A stretch of 64,000 nt of DNA from Rhabdophis nuchalis. Its lineage: Eukaryota; Chordata; Lepidosauria; Squamata; Natricidae. Positions 46,910 through 58,535 of the stretch are shown here, one piece after another. Below the pieces are notes generated by a model. It was not told the DNA's origin, made no database searches, and was given only the letters and a program-made list of their open reading frames with translations. The position numbers and the translations under genes were made by a program. The DNA lies in NCBI GenBank assembly GCA_039707465.1, contig CM077648.1, forward strand, positions 73,365,619-73,429,618, in the 5' to 3' direction. Position 1 is the first letter of the stretch. Every line of letters starts with the position of its first letter.

Positions 46910-46941
46910 TTTGACAGCTCCATATATAAAGAGCTGTCAAA
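46910..46941 (+). promoter_or_regulatory. LTR promoter: TATA box inside an inverted repeat
   Basis: TATATAAA (46923-46930) lies in the 12-bp spacer between tttgacagct (46910-46919) and agctgtcaaa (46932-46941), a perfect 10-bp inverted repeat with the same TGACAG core as in the 10-kb Gypsy LTR. Confidence 0.7.
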
Positions 46942-47177
46942 CGCGGGAGCCCCTGTCTACCGCGCCTTTTCTTTTACTGAACTAGTTTTCTTCTGTATGC
47001 TTTGCTTAGCTAATAAACGGCACTTGTCGAGCAAACCTGTTCTGAACCCTCTCTTTACTTCAAGTTTCAACACTGGCGACGAAGGTGGGATCAGGCAGAG
47101 CTCATTTTGAAGCGGCATTCAAAAAATTCCTCACGAAATTTTTACAGCCTTCTCTTTTTGTTCGCGGTACGATCACA

Positions 47178-47683
47178 ATGGGATCGTTTCCTCCGCTCAA
47201 CCCCGTCGACGCGGCCACGGAAACCTGGGCCTCCTCCACGGGCCACCTCGAGTGCTTCCTGCTGGCCAACGACGACCAGGCCAGGACGCTCGACTACCTC
47301 TTGGGCTGCGGCGGCCGAGACCTCAAAACCGCGTGTGCCGTAGCTGCCCCAGCAGCGGTCGACGACCTGCCGCGGGACACCCAGGCGGAACGACTACGAG
47401 CATACTACGCTCCTACGCCACCTAAACGGGCACACCGCTTCTCCTGCAGACGAAGCCTGCAGACACAGCCAGGACCTACGAGATGGCTGAGTCCCTGACC
47501 CTCAGCAGTGACCGGGAACTGCAGCCGCCTCCCCGCACGTGCCTCGCGTGCATGTGCTGTGGGGAAAGCCTTCCCCGGGGTGACTGCCTGTTCAAGGCCC
47601 CATCGGCCGCCGCTGCGGCCAAAAGGGCCACCGGCATCAGCGCCAGCCACCCCGGAGGCTCCGCGTCAGGATTCCGGACGACC
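47178..47683 (+). pseudogene. Gypsy gag, internally deleted
   Basis: Starts MGSFPPLNPVDAATETWAS. The capsid N-terminal part is recognisable (GHLECFLLANDDQA, DDLPRDTQAERLRAYYAPT). A shift then leads to a stop near 47497. In another frame the nucleocapsid-like CLACMCCGESLPRGDC (about 47538-47590) looks like a damaged zinc knuckle. Most of the capsid between them is lost. Gag would form the particle that packages element RNA. Confidence 0.72.
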
Positions 47684-47789
47684 TTCAGACTTAAAGTTGC
47701 AAAGGTTGAAGACCCCTGAGCTAGGAAATAACAGGGCCTGGCTTTACCAAGCATTATTCTGCTCCTCTACTCAGGTTATCTAGAGAAAA

Positions 47790-48095
47790 TCTGTTGAAAA
47801 TCCTAGCCCCATGTGAAGTCCTTGGGGCTGGGGCAAGACACCAGCCCTTCTTGGTTATAGCCTCCATAATGTGAAACAACCTGCCTCTTGAGTTACACAG
47901 GCCCTTACAGTCCTTTCATTTAGAAAGACCTCAAAGACCATTTTATTACAAAAGCCCTTGACCTATATCAAGGGGTAGCCATTGCTTACTTTATAGATTT
48001 TTTATCAATTATGTTGGGTTTTCTTTCCCTTTCTGTGTTGTGTCTTGTGCACTTCTTAGAGTGTCAATATACAAATATGTAAATAAATGGAAATG
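47790..48095 (+). mobile_element. Possible old L2-like LINE 3' end
   Basis: The layout (WNNLPP-like 'aatgtgaaacaacctgcctc', basic C-terminus, AT-rich 3' UTR, 'tatgtaaataaatgg') follows L2 ends. Sequence identity is low. Confidence 0.45.
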
Positions 48096-48689
48096 ACCCA
48101 TATATCTATTGCAGTATCTCCAACCTGTCAGTCTAGGAGATTTTGAGCCTCTTGATGTGAAGTACATTGGATTCATCATCACTGAGATTGCTCCACTGGT
48201 TCACTTTGTAGATATTGATACAATCTATTTAAGTAATATGAAGTTTGCTTCCAAGATTATATGAATTGCCAATCATAGAAAGAAACAAAAGAATGTAAAG
48301 CTATAATTATGGAAACAGCCTATGACACTGACAGCCTAGTTTCTATTAAAATTGTTAATGAAAAAATATAGTCCAATATCAATTCACCATAGCTAAACTG
48401 TAGAACATTTCAACTCAGTAAGTTTCAGGTGCAAATATTGAAACCACTCATCTAAAACAGGAGTCTAAAACCCCGGGCCGGGCCTACTACCAGGCCTTCA
48501 GCTATGGCCACAGAGGTGTCCTGTGAGCATGCGGGTGCACGCATCCCCATTTGTGCAAGCAGTGGGTCAGTGTGAGCAGAGGACTCACAAGCCTGCCCCT
48601 CATGAAAATGGAGCTGTGTACATCCACATGCTTGCCCACCACTCATGTTGAACCATCCTCTTTTCTTCCTGTGCTGTCCTACACACTCA
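48096..48689. other. Unassigned; one hAT-like terminus at 48458
   Basis: CAGGAGTCTAAAACCCC at 48458 resembles a hAT end and is followed by about 200 bp of GC-richer sequence. The partner terminus and TSD were not found. Confidence 0.35.
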
Positions 48690-49390
48690 CACACATAATG
48701 GTGGTTTAGTGGGTTTATTAATATTCCTCAGCAATTCTTCACCCAAAACCCAATTAAGTCCAGCCAAAAGCAGACCAAGGCTAGTCCACAGAGCAATAGC
48801 CAGTGACTCCATAAGGCACTTGAAAGTTTTCCAAACAAGATAAACCCACCAGGAAAAATTAAATCCACAACACAAGAGGGTTTATGAGGAAGAGTTCACA
48901 AGTCATGATTCAAGTCAAGTTCACAATGTCAATCCAAAGCAAGGCAGGGATCACAATGACCAGGAAATGAACACATTTTTCTAGCATCAACTCCATCCAT
49001 CTGCTGTGCTAAATAGTCAGCTTCTGGTATAGCCCATCAAGGGGGACAAGGCTGCCGCCTCACAAGTAGCCAGGCTAATCTTCCCTACTCCTGCCTTTTC
49101 TCTGCCGTTTGTGTGTTTGGACCAGGTGCAGAAGGCACCTCTTCCTCATCGTTGACTGGCTGCAGCTTGTGTTTTCCCTACCCGAAGCCTCAGAGCTTTC
49201 CTGCTTTAGCTGTGCTTCAGCCAAATCCCTCTCAGCTGACTGCTCAGAGCCTTTGACCAACTCTCTTCCTGACATGCCTGGAACTGGTTCATCTTCCTTC
49301 GAATTGACACCTGGAGAGGTATCTGGGGAAGCATCCTGGGCAGTCATCACACTTCCCAACACTTCCCAACATGTTTTGTCTCAGCCATGA
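48690..49390 (-). repeat. Unclassified retroelement-like region
   Basis: The minus strand has an acidic Ser/Glu-rich frame (49362-49075, ending RKGRSRED). An AT-richer downstream part follows and finishes with AATAAA near 48713, as in an LTR or a 3' UTR. A similar acidic frame occurs at 5.3 kb. No TSD or terminal motif was found. Confidence 0.3.
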
Positions 49391-50412
49391 AAAAGAACTT
49401 TAAAATAGGATGAATTCTAAAAACATTACACTAGTTTTGAGAATATCTTTTTTGGAAATTATAACATTTAAATGAAAACCAACGGCCATTTCTTCAACCT
49501 TCTACCCCAGGTTTGCTTCCAATAAGCCTGCTGCTACTGATGCACTATGCATTTCTACCACTAGATGAGATGTGTTTCTCTATTTAGCTTCATCCACAGT
49601 ACAATATTAGCAGAACTGTGATATGAAGAGATCATGCTTGATCTGATTTGTATCTGAAATAAAATCCCATTCCATTCATCTGCAACTGGACCATACTATT
49701 TTTATGAGTAGCCCTTTCCCTACAACTAGTTTTGTTTGGATTAAGTAAAATATTTCTTAATCTTACAGAAGCAGAAAGGAATGGGATGAAAGTTGAGTCT
49801 CAATGCAGGCATTTCTGAAATAACTGCTTTTTCATGCTTAGTTCTGCTAAAAGTAGATGAAAGATCAAGCAAGATTGAACATTATGGTTTCATATGTTTG
49901 GATTATCACATCGTGGGTGCTTTTACTCAAATCTGCTGCAGATTGAAACTTTTCAATCTTTTCATGTTTTACTATGTTATATTTATCATCTTTCATATGC
50001 AGATATATCTTCTCTTATCTCATCTCAATGTAACCACTACAAATGCCATGATGCAATGCAAAATATAATTAGAAGGGGAAGAAGAAATCAGCAGGTATGC
50101 AGCTATATGATTTTCATGCAGAGTAGTATGGATGTAAAATATGTTTTAGTGTTATTACCTAAAGAGAGATTATTACATTTATCATGATTTTAATAGGTTC
50201 ATATTTATTTTGGCATATGTTGATAAACTATTGACAAAATTCTAACTTTCATTCTCGGTAAAAATATTTCAAATATATATTGAAGAAACTCAAATCTGGT
50301 TTCAGAAAAAAATTGTGCTGAATGAAAGCCTATGTGTCCTAGGATAATGTTGCAGAGTCCAGTCTGAATCTCTGGTACCAGAGATTTATTCTTCCAAGCT
50401 TTTGGACTTGTG
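49391..50412. other. No recognisable feature
   Basis: Unassigned AT-rich sequence. Confidence 0.45.
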
Positions 50413-50420
50413 CTGTAACC

Positions 50421-50765
50421 CAGGGGTCCCCAACCTTTTTTGCACCAGGGACCGGTTTCATTTTAAAGAAAATTCTGCGGACCGGCTGGCATAGAGGAGG
50501 AGCGGGGGGGAGGGGAAACAGGTGGTGCATGCGCACGGGGGGGGGGACAGGCAGCGCATGCGCACGTGGGGGGGGAGTCGGCTCACTCGGCCCTCTAGGG
50601 CCTCCAACGGCACAAACGGCTGAGCCTGCGCTCTCCCGCATCCGGCGTGCGCTCTGCTCAGGGCCTGCCCCCTCCTCCCTCCCTCCTCCTCTCTGGCCCT
50701 GTGGCCCAGTTCCTATCAAGCCATGGACCGGCACCAGTCCGCGGCCCGGGGGTTGGAGACCCCTG
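50421..50765. mobile_element. hAT-type MITE, family E, 345 bp
   Basis: Ends CAGGGGTCCCCAACC and GGTTGGAGACCCCTG, with a subterminal 'gcaccagggaccgg' pair. Perfect TSD CTGTAACC at 50413-50420 and 50766-50773. The interior is strongly GC- and CpG-rich with G-runs, unlike family A. Its ends resemble Charlie-like hATs. Confidence 0.93.
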
Positions 50766-51100
50766 CTGTAACCCATCCTCAGGGAGCTTCTATCATTCCA
50801 GAATGTGTACATAGATGTTCTATGCATAGTATTTATGTGGTGCCTGATTGTGTGTGGCTTTTAATTGTTAATTGGGGTTTTGATGGCCAGCTATTTAGTT
50901 GTTGATTGTTGTTTTCTTGTGCTGCAATGCCTTTGGCTCCTAAATTTCTGCTAAGCTGATGGTAATTCACCACTCCTGTTGACTGACCAGGGGCCCATTT
51001 CCCAGGCTTCAATCATTTCTCTGGCTATTTTTGACCACTCTTGGCCAACAGTCTTAGTATTTGCAAAATTGAATGCATTGAATCATTGTACACAGCAGCA

Positions 51101-51251
51101 CAGTGGTGTCCTATTTTCTTCACTACTGGTTTGGTAGCAATAGCACACATGTCTAGGCATGCGCAAAAGGTCCTTGATGATGTCTGGGTGGGTGGAGCCT
51201 CACACTACCAGTTTGCCCGAACCGGTGCGAACTGGCAGCATACCACCTCTG
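51101..51251. mobile_element. hAT-type MITE, family B (probable)
   Basis: Starts CAGTGGTGTCCTATTTTC and ends GCATACCACCTCTG, with 'ctactggtttgg' and 'ccggtgcgaactgg' inside, as in the copies at 41903 and 45300. The flanks have no clear 8-bp match. Confidence 0.7.
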
Positions 51252-53375
51252 AGCACAGCAAACAATTAATGACTTAATAGCCAGCCACCAACACCCCAAT
51301 TAACAACTAAAAGCCTCACACAACCAGGTACCACATAAACACTACACATGGAACAGCCCAGTGCACACATTCTGGAGAGAGAGAGGTCCCCTGAGGATGG
51401 GCTCCAGTCTGAAAGCTTGGAAAAATAAACCTCTGGTTCTGGTGACCAACACAGATTGGATCGTGCAATGGTACCTATATTAATATTATACTTGTGACTT
51501 AAAGTTTGTTAGATAAACTACACTACTATGCAGTCTTGTTTACCCAGCCCAGTTATGGTTCAAAATTTATAGTGTTATCCCCAAAATACTACTGCAGTAC
51601 TTCGAATTTCAAACATTCATAACACCCAAAAGTCATAGAACTGATAGATGGCATATGGTATATTTAATTTTTTTAATGAAAAATTAAACTACCAGGCTCA
51701 TGAGGTTTTATTGAAATAATTAATCATTCTCTACTGCAATTTCTGGTCTAGTTTCCATATTAGGATAGACTCAATTACCATAGATTCAATTTATGCTGGG
51801 AAATATATGGCTACTTCATGTGTGTTCTTTTCTTTTTATGCTGGGCTACTCAGGATCTTGTTTTTCATAGATTCTGATATCATTCCTCATTTGTTTACGC
51901 TGATTCTTGAAGACATTGTTTTGCAATGATTCTTCTTCCCAAAGGTTTGTTCCAGATGACTGCTACTCTATGCCATAACTTTTATTTACTTGTAATGTTA
52001 GACACACCTCCTTAAGATATAAGCACAACAAACATCAGAATCAATCAATGACAAGCCACGACACTCAGAATATACTTTAAAATGTGAAACCTGGAGAAAG
52101 TTAAGAAAGTTAAGGATTTTGATGGGGGGGAGGGGCTTCCTGAAGTCAGGTACTTGATGGACTCCAGCGGGCAGAATGTTTCTTATCAAAAGCATTGGAT
52201 TCCAGCAGATAAATACCAACTGGACTTCTTACAGAATTTGACAATTGAGAAGGGGTTCTATTGTCAGTCTTCAAGTGCAAGTAATCTAGTGTGGCTCCCA
52301 CATTCCTGAAGAATTCGTTCTATCTCTCTTATACTGTCTCTCATCTGATGAAATGAAGGCATGGTTGGAACTTGGTTTGAAGAATGGTTCCTGGCCCATC
52401 TTCATGCTGTGAGTAGGGGCGCATGAAGATGGGATTAAAAATAGTATAGGACATTGCAAATAAAGAGTGAATGCTTTCATTTATTTACCACTATTCTCAT
52501 TATTACAGTAAGGATAGATCCTGAGATCTTGGAGCTGAGGTCTCAAAATCTCTAGCAAAAAGTTAGCGCCAGTTCTGTACGACTTTGCAGAATCGCTAAT
52601 GCTGTAGCAACAGTACCGGAAGCAGCAGCAATAGGAGAAGAGCCATCATAATGTCATGGTGTAAATTCCTTGGCCTCAGTGGGCAATGTGGTGCTGATCT
52701 GTGACTAATTATAATACCATAAGAAATACATACAGTAAAGCCATAATTTAATTTTTATCTCTCTGTATCTTGGGGGGGGGGGCTGGTTTCAGGAAACATT
52801 TTCCTTCCAGTTTAACCCCTCACCATGTGGTAATGCAAATTTATTTATTCATATACTATATTTATTTATTGTGTTAAATTTATATGCAGCCCATTTTGCT
52901 CTCAAGTGATTCCATCATAAAAACAGTAAAAAATTTAAAACATTAAAAATGAGAGCATTAAAAGTTAACAAAAACAGCTTTTCAAAACAGTATTCTCTAT
53001 TACTTGTAAGCTCAAAAAATACCCCTTACAGAATAATACATAGCCAAATAGGTAACATAGTTTACATTTACTTTGAAGTCACTCTTATATTTGAGTTTTA
53101 TTTTATAATCAATAATAGAAATGAAAATCCTATTTATCTCACCCACCTGCATTAAAACCAGAACTGGCTAAAATTGCCTTTTGAAATTCTCCACCAAATT
53201 TGTGACCAGAGTAATGGAATGCATACATTTCCTGATTTTTTGAGGTGAAGAAGACATTCAACATTATACCAAGGACATAATTCCCCCTTGGACAGTAACA
53301 ATAAACCCATTGTAAAGGCCCCAGGCAAAAAAAATAATCATATTGGTTCATTTGAAGCATGAAAAGCCAGAGAGG
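51252..53375. other. No recognisable feature
   Basis: About 2.1 kb unassigned. A G9 run at 52772 and AT-rich stretches only. Confidence 0.45.
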
Positions 53376-53383
53376 CCACAGAA

Positions 53384-53506
53384 CAATGTTTCTCAACCTT
53401 GACCACTTAAGGTTAAGAAGTGTGGAATTCAAATTCCCAGCTGGCTGGGGAGTTTTGGAATTCTTGAAGTCTACACTTTAAGAGTGGTCAAGGCTGAGGA
53501 ACACTG
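53384..53506. mobile_element. Degenerate hAT-like MITE
   Basis: CAATGTTTCTCAACCTTGACC and GGTCAAGGCTGAGGAACACTG are inverted repeats. The flanking 8-mers do not match convincingly. Confidence 0.65.
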
Positions 53507-53678
53507 CCATGGACTACTGGAGAAGTGAATGCATGGTGAAAGACAGCATAAATACATTACCCATGGACTTACTCATACCTTATTTGGGGAATCTATAGCT
53601 AAACAACTCAAGAACCCCACATATTCCCATGAAATTTCTCCCACATTCTCTTCTTTGAAATAATCTATTCTCTTAAAC

Positions 53679-53775
53679 CAGGGGTCCCCAACCTTTGCAA
53701 CTTTAAGTCTGAAGGACTTCAGCTCCCAGAGCTGAAGTCCTTCAGACTTAAAGTTGCAAAGGTTGGGGACCCCTG
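53679..53775. mobile_element. hAT-type hairpin MITE, family A (copy 7)
   Basis: An almost perfect palindrome of 97 bp with a loop of only a few bases. Flanking TCTTAAAC (53671-53678) and CCTTAAAC (53776-53783) differ at one base. Confidence 0.94.
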
Positions 53776-53783
53776 CCTTAAAC

Positions 53784-54699
53784 TGAATGAAAAGTAGTGC
53801 CTAAAATGAAAGAGAATTTCTTGTCTGACAATGATTAATATGATGAGGAGAAAAAATGGTTAACCACTCTGAATCCATGATTAAGTCAGTATTACAAAGC
53901 GGAAATCAATTTAAATTTACTAACCTAAGGTATATACCTAACCTTCAGGAATACTAGGCAGTTTCCTAACTCAGGTCATAGATTCTGTTGGAACCAGCTG
54001 GTGTTTTACTGGGTTTTTTTTTAATTCGTATATCATTTATATGACCATCTGAATGCCTAGATAAATTATTTGGTTATCTGGAGAAGTGCAGACAGATAAT
54101 TGTACACTTTAACCTTTATAGCTGAATCTTCCATTTCTATATTAAAATGTGTTTTAGGTCTTTCTACTCAATCCACTAAATGTGGCTTTAGATTCCTGCC
54201 ATAAAAATGTGCTACTATCACTCTCTGTTCCAAATGTGCAGAGTCTGGATGCAGTTCTTTTTCCTGTTTGCGTTCTTTTCTTTGAAATTACACCCACTCA
54301 AAAAATGTACAGGGAAAAAACCTGCCCACATACTTTTTTAGCAAGAAAACTGTCATCTTGTCATCTGAATGTCTGGCTTGCACAAACATTTATCTGCTTG
54401 CACCAGTGGCCAAAACAAAAAAGGAAAAGTCAGTTACTCATTCCTACTGTAAACATTTTCCAATGTTCTAATCTTTTTATCCAACTTCCCCTGTACAATA
54501 ACTTCCAGTTATGTTGGATTGGCATCTAATATTCCCAGCTTCATTCCTCAATCTGGTTTTCATGTGTCATTAAGTCATCTTACTATATATTGTTTATTTG
54601 GTTTGGTTTGGCTTGGCTTGGTTTGGCATGCTGTATGCACCTATCAAAGATTGGTGTTATGTGTGAACTAGGGCACAGTAGCTGTTTCAGCAATCTCTA
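53784..54699. other. No recognisable element; GGTTT-type simple repeat
   Basis: A (TTTGG)n-like tract lies at about 54597-54629. The 115-codon frame at 54182-54529 has no known domain. Confidence 0.45.
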
Positions 54700-54701
54700 T
54701 A

Positions 54702-55088
54702 GGTAGTCCTTGACTTATAACAGTTTGTTTAGTGACCATTCTAAGTTATAACGGCACTGAAAAAAGTAACTTATGATCGTTTTTCATACTTACGACCATT
54801 GTAGCATCCCCATGGTTGTGTGATCAAAATTCAGATGCTTGACAACTGGCTCATAATTATTGACAGTAGCTGTGTCCCAGGGTCATGTGATCACCTTCTG
54901 CAACCTTCTGACAAGCAAAGTCAATGGGAACGCCAGATTCATTTAACAATCACGTTACTAACTTAACAACTGGAGTGATTCACAGTTAACAAGAAGGATC
55001 GTAAAATGGGACAAAGCTTAACTTAACAACTATCTCGCTTAGCAACAGAAATTTGGAGCTCGGTTGGGCTTGTAAGTTGAGAACTACC
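54702..55088. mobile_element. Tc1/mariner-like MITE
   Basis: The left end 'ggtagtccttgacttataac' and the right end 'cttgtaagttgagaactacc' are inverted repeats. TA precedes the left end, and CA (a mutated TA) follows the right end. The interior keeps 'cttagcaacagaaatttgg', typical of this widespread squamate MITE, in one arm. There is no transposase. Confidence 0.82.
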
Positions 55089-56387
55089 CATCTTTTTAAA
55101 ATGGCTTAATAACATTTGGTTAAGGGAAATGCCGAATCAGGGCTTCGTGCAGCAGTTGTGTTACTTCCTGAGACAAAGCAGGACCCCTCTAAAAATAACC
55201 AAAATAGAATCGGAAGAGTGAAAACATGCAATACTGTGATCTACTGCAACGTTTTGAATTAAGAAGAAACTGAATCTGAATAATGGTAATTATCTAATGG
55301 TTACAAGTAAAAGAGGTACTTTCACTGAGTATATCTTAAAATGTATTATATTTCTAAATATCATTTTTTTCTATAATTGGATAAATATAACTCTTGTAGT
55401 ACAGATGGCAAGTTAGCAAAACTCCCCCAAACACCATCTCACAGTGACCATCTCTTCGTTCTTTATCGGAGACTGTTTGGTCTGGAATATAAAGCAGACA
55501 ACTTCTATTTTGCTAGGTCTTTTTATTAGATCTCTTTGGACTCATTGGACCCACTCTTTGGACAACTTTAATAAGAATCATAAGGGAATAGTGTTATACT
55601 AATAGTGTTATAACTGCAAAAAACATGGATTAAAAAATTCCTTCACTTATTTAAAGTTCTTTAGGCTTCTGACCATTGATAATTTCTTTTTGTTCAAATT
55701 CTAGGTAAATAAAAAATTTTTAATGAGTGTTTGATCTGCGATGTAAACTTATTCAGCCACAGATTCTATTAGGGGTAACTTTAAATATTCTGCCAGTAGA
55801 TTCATATCTGATCTAGCATTACGTCTTCTCTCAGTCAAAAATCTGGAAACCAGGAAGAAGACAAAAGAGGTCCAAGAAGAGGAAGCTTCCAAAAGAGCTC
55901 TGTGTGTGTGTGCCTGTGCGTGTGTGCGTGTTTCTTTTCTTTTTTTTGAAAAACTGAAAATGATGTGGGGGGGAAACATCTTTAAGAAATGGCAGCAAAT
56001 TTTATGCCATAATATCTGCATCTGCCTTGTTTTCTATGTCTGGGACCATCTAGAGGTCTTTGACCTGGCCCAAAAATGTTTTCTCTTATTTAAATATAAC
56101 GAAAGTGTTTTTGCTTTCCTCTTATTTAAATGAAATTGAAAACGTTTTTGTTAGTTAAATTAATATTTGTTAAATAGCCCAAATCACCTCAAAATTAGGA
56201 CAGCCTCTTTTGGCTCTCAAATGTTCAAATCACCCAAACTCTAGCGAAAATATCCACTATGTTTGGCTTCACATCTTGGCCTTTTCCTATATCAGAAGTG
56301 TGATAATTATGAATATGGTAATTAATTGTGTATATTAATTATATATTGCCATTAAGCACAGTAGTTTTGTTTCTTACATTCAGTTGT
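55089..56387. other. No recognisable element; short TG tract
   Basis: An interrupted (TG)n lies at about 55900-55930. Nothing else is identifiable. Confidence 0.45.
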
Positions 56388-56583
56388 GTCAAATTCTTGC
56401 CTAGATAAGTCACTTGCAGTTTTGTTAGCAAGGTTTTTCAGAAGTGATCTGCAATTGCCTCCTTCCTGGGGCTGAGAGAAGAATCACCCGGCTGGCGCTG
56501 TGCCTAAAAGGGGACTAGAACTCATGGACTCCCAGTTTCTAGCTTGATGCCTTAACCACTATGCCAAATTAGCTCTACAAGAA
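56388..56583 (-). mobile_element. tRNA-derived SINE, not Sauria type
   Basis: On the minus strand a box A-like TAGTGGTTAAGG (56550-56561) is followed by a box B-like GAGTTCTAGTCCC, then a body of about 130 bp. It differs from the Sauria SINE in the body and I cannot name the family. Confidence 0.6.
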
Positions 56584-58042
56584 TTGTAATTAAGTATGGT
56601 AATTAATTCTAGCATAACTTTTTAATAACAACAAAATAAATTAATTAGAAGATTGCAAGCCTCCATCCAACGCTATGCAATGCAATTCTATCAGTCTCTA
56701 CTCATGAATATCAGTCCACCACTTGTGGCTTTCCCTGGAAGAGTAGGGATTTGGAACAGTATTTCTCCAAGCATTAGATCAGACTTCATGCTGCTAAATT
56801 TTCATAAAGCTATAAAGACAGATTTTCAATATGCCATCAGGGTTTGATATATTTACGTACTTCTTGTTGCTGGGGGATGTCGAATGGAATTTGATTATTA
56901 ATCAGTGTTGAGTTTGTAATAATAAATTGTTATGCACCTGTTTTTAATCCAATTACCGTATTGGGCATAACAGTAATTCAGAGTTTGTCATGAGTCTATT
57001 ATGCTACTTACAAGCCCAGTAAAATAAATAAATAAAACCCATCTTCCACTTCTTTCAGTCCTAGATACGAATTCAGTCAGTCCAAAACGGTATGCATTTC
57101 TAGCACTGCCAGTTCTCAGTCACTCTTTTCATACTTTTCCTCTGCTTCTGAGCATCGAATGGAAAATGATTGTCAAAAAGGGCATCTGCAAACTGTGGGC
57201 AAATAAATGCACATTATTTGACAGAAGAGTGAATTAGCATACTCCATTGTCTGCAAGAGAAAATATTTGTCTATTGTGGTTTACACCTAGATCTGTAAAA
57301 TATACTTTTAAAGGTTAAAGCCTAATAATAACAGTGCCATGTAATTTCCTGTACACATAACACTACAGCATAAGGAGATTGTAGTCCGCGATGGCATTCA
57401 AAGATGCTCAGTCGCTCAAGGGCTGCTCAAAAATCTGTGCACTTGGAAGGCAAAGCAGAAATTAGGAAAACCAGATAGTTTCCTCATAGCTCTGGGGAAG
57501 ACCTTTAATAGCCTGGGAAAATTCAGTTGAGGCAGTGGCTTCCTGGTAGGAGAGGTGTAGAAGACAAGACAAGAATCATTAGTGTAGAAGACAAGACAAG
57601 AATCATAAAGAGAAGAGATAATTAGAGAATTTAGCCAGGAGATCAGTTTTTCCCCTAAAGATTTTTGTGACATGGACAGAAAGAGAATGGAAGAGGCAAA
57701 ATCAGGATGTTCATATTATTCCTTTCTTAAACTCAGCAGTACCTGGGAGAGCTGTTTGTTAAACCCCCTCTTGCCCAAATTAGGTTTTAGTTCGGCACAA
57801 TTCTATTAGGTGTAAGTAAATAAAAGATTAGGCTCACTGTCTCATCTCTGGGCTTGAGCCTGACACTATGGAATAATTTAGAACCTAAAATAAGATCTCT
57901 CATCTAGCTTTTGATATTCAAAAAAGTAGTTATATCTAGCTTTTCTGGAGATCATTGGCATACTAAGGAGTTGAAACAACTAATGTACCTAGCATGTGGG
58001 ACTAGTGCTGGTAACAAATGGGTGGCTTACCTTATATTAAGG
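56584..58042. other. Mostly unassigned; possible old LINE end near 56650-57030
   Basis: Codons at 56653-56847 (GRVGIWNSISPSIRSDFMLL) recall the end of LINE ORF2 proteins, and an 'aataaataaataaa' tail follows at about 57022. Too degraded to classify. Confidence 0.35.
57555..57608. repeat. 27-bp tandem duplication
   Basis: The unit beginning 'gtgtagaagacaagacaaga' occurs twice in direct succession (57555-57581, 57582-57608), nearly identical. Confidence 0.95.
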
Positions 58043-58090
58043 TTCTCTCTCTCTCATTATCTCTCTCTCTCTCTGTCTGTCTGTCTGTCT

Positions 58091-58151
<61 letters not shown>
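58043..58151. repeat. TC/TG compound microsatellite with long (GT)n
   Basis: (TC)n and (TGTC)n lead into an uninterrupted (TG)n of about 28 units ending at 58151. The pure array suggests high variability. Confidence 0.97.
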
Positions 58152-58152
<1 letters not shown>

Positions 58153-58329
58153 TGTACAATATGGTGTTCATTTTCCCCCTAATAGGTATCTCTATTACTC
58201 TTTGTTTTGATGATGTTGCTATAGTTATATTATGTTTCTGACTGAAGCACTATAGTAGCAATGGAAATAAATAAATATAGAGACATCAGTAGTGAAAAAG
58301 ACCTACATTTAAGCCGTTTGACTTCCAAT

Positions 58330-58535
58330 GCAATAAAGAAGAGGTCACGTTATTTTCCAAAGCACCTCGAATGACTTGCCTCCAGAAGTTGTAGGTGCTC
58401 CAGCAGTGGAAGTTTTTAAGAAAAGATTGGACAACAATTTATCTGAAATGGGATAGGGTTTCCTGCTTGAGCAGGGGGTTGGACTAGAAGACCTCCAAAG
58501 TCCCTTCCAATTCTATTAGTCTATTATAAGTATAA
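58330..58535 (+). mobile_element. CR1 3' end
   Basis: Encodes the last CR1 ORF2 codons (LPPEVVGAPAVEVFKKR-like), then the 'gggtttcctgcttgagcag' and 'ggactagaagacctcc' 3' UTR blocks and an ATTCT-like end. A standard 5'-truncated copy. Confidence 0.88.

Larger units (their letters stand above)
46733..47689 (+). mobile_element. Ty3/Gypsy 5' part (LTR, primer site, partial gag), no 3' LTR
   Basis: A 340-bp LTR (TGTTGTATCC to TTTCAACA, 46733-47072) with TATA box and AATAAA (47012) is followed directly by a primer-site-like 'tggcgacgaaggtggga', a leader and gag codons. The element stops at 47689 against the MITE. There is no 3' LTR and no 5-bp duplication at the right edge. Confidence 0.9.
46640..47718. 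mobile_element. hAT-type hairpin MITE, family A, split by a Gypsy fragment (copy 6)
   Basis: Left part 46640-46732 and right part 47690-47718 together give one normal family A hairpin. Perfect TSD AGCTAGGA at 46632-46639 and 47719-47726 brackets the whole compound. The break lies in the middle of 'gctgaagtccttcag'. Confidence 0.95.

Noticed and set aside
53384..53506. Clean 8-bp TSD around the MITE
   Set aside because: CCACAGAA and CCATGGAC share too few positions to count as a duplication.
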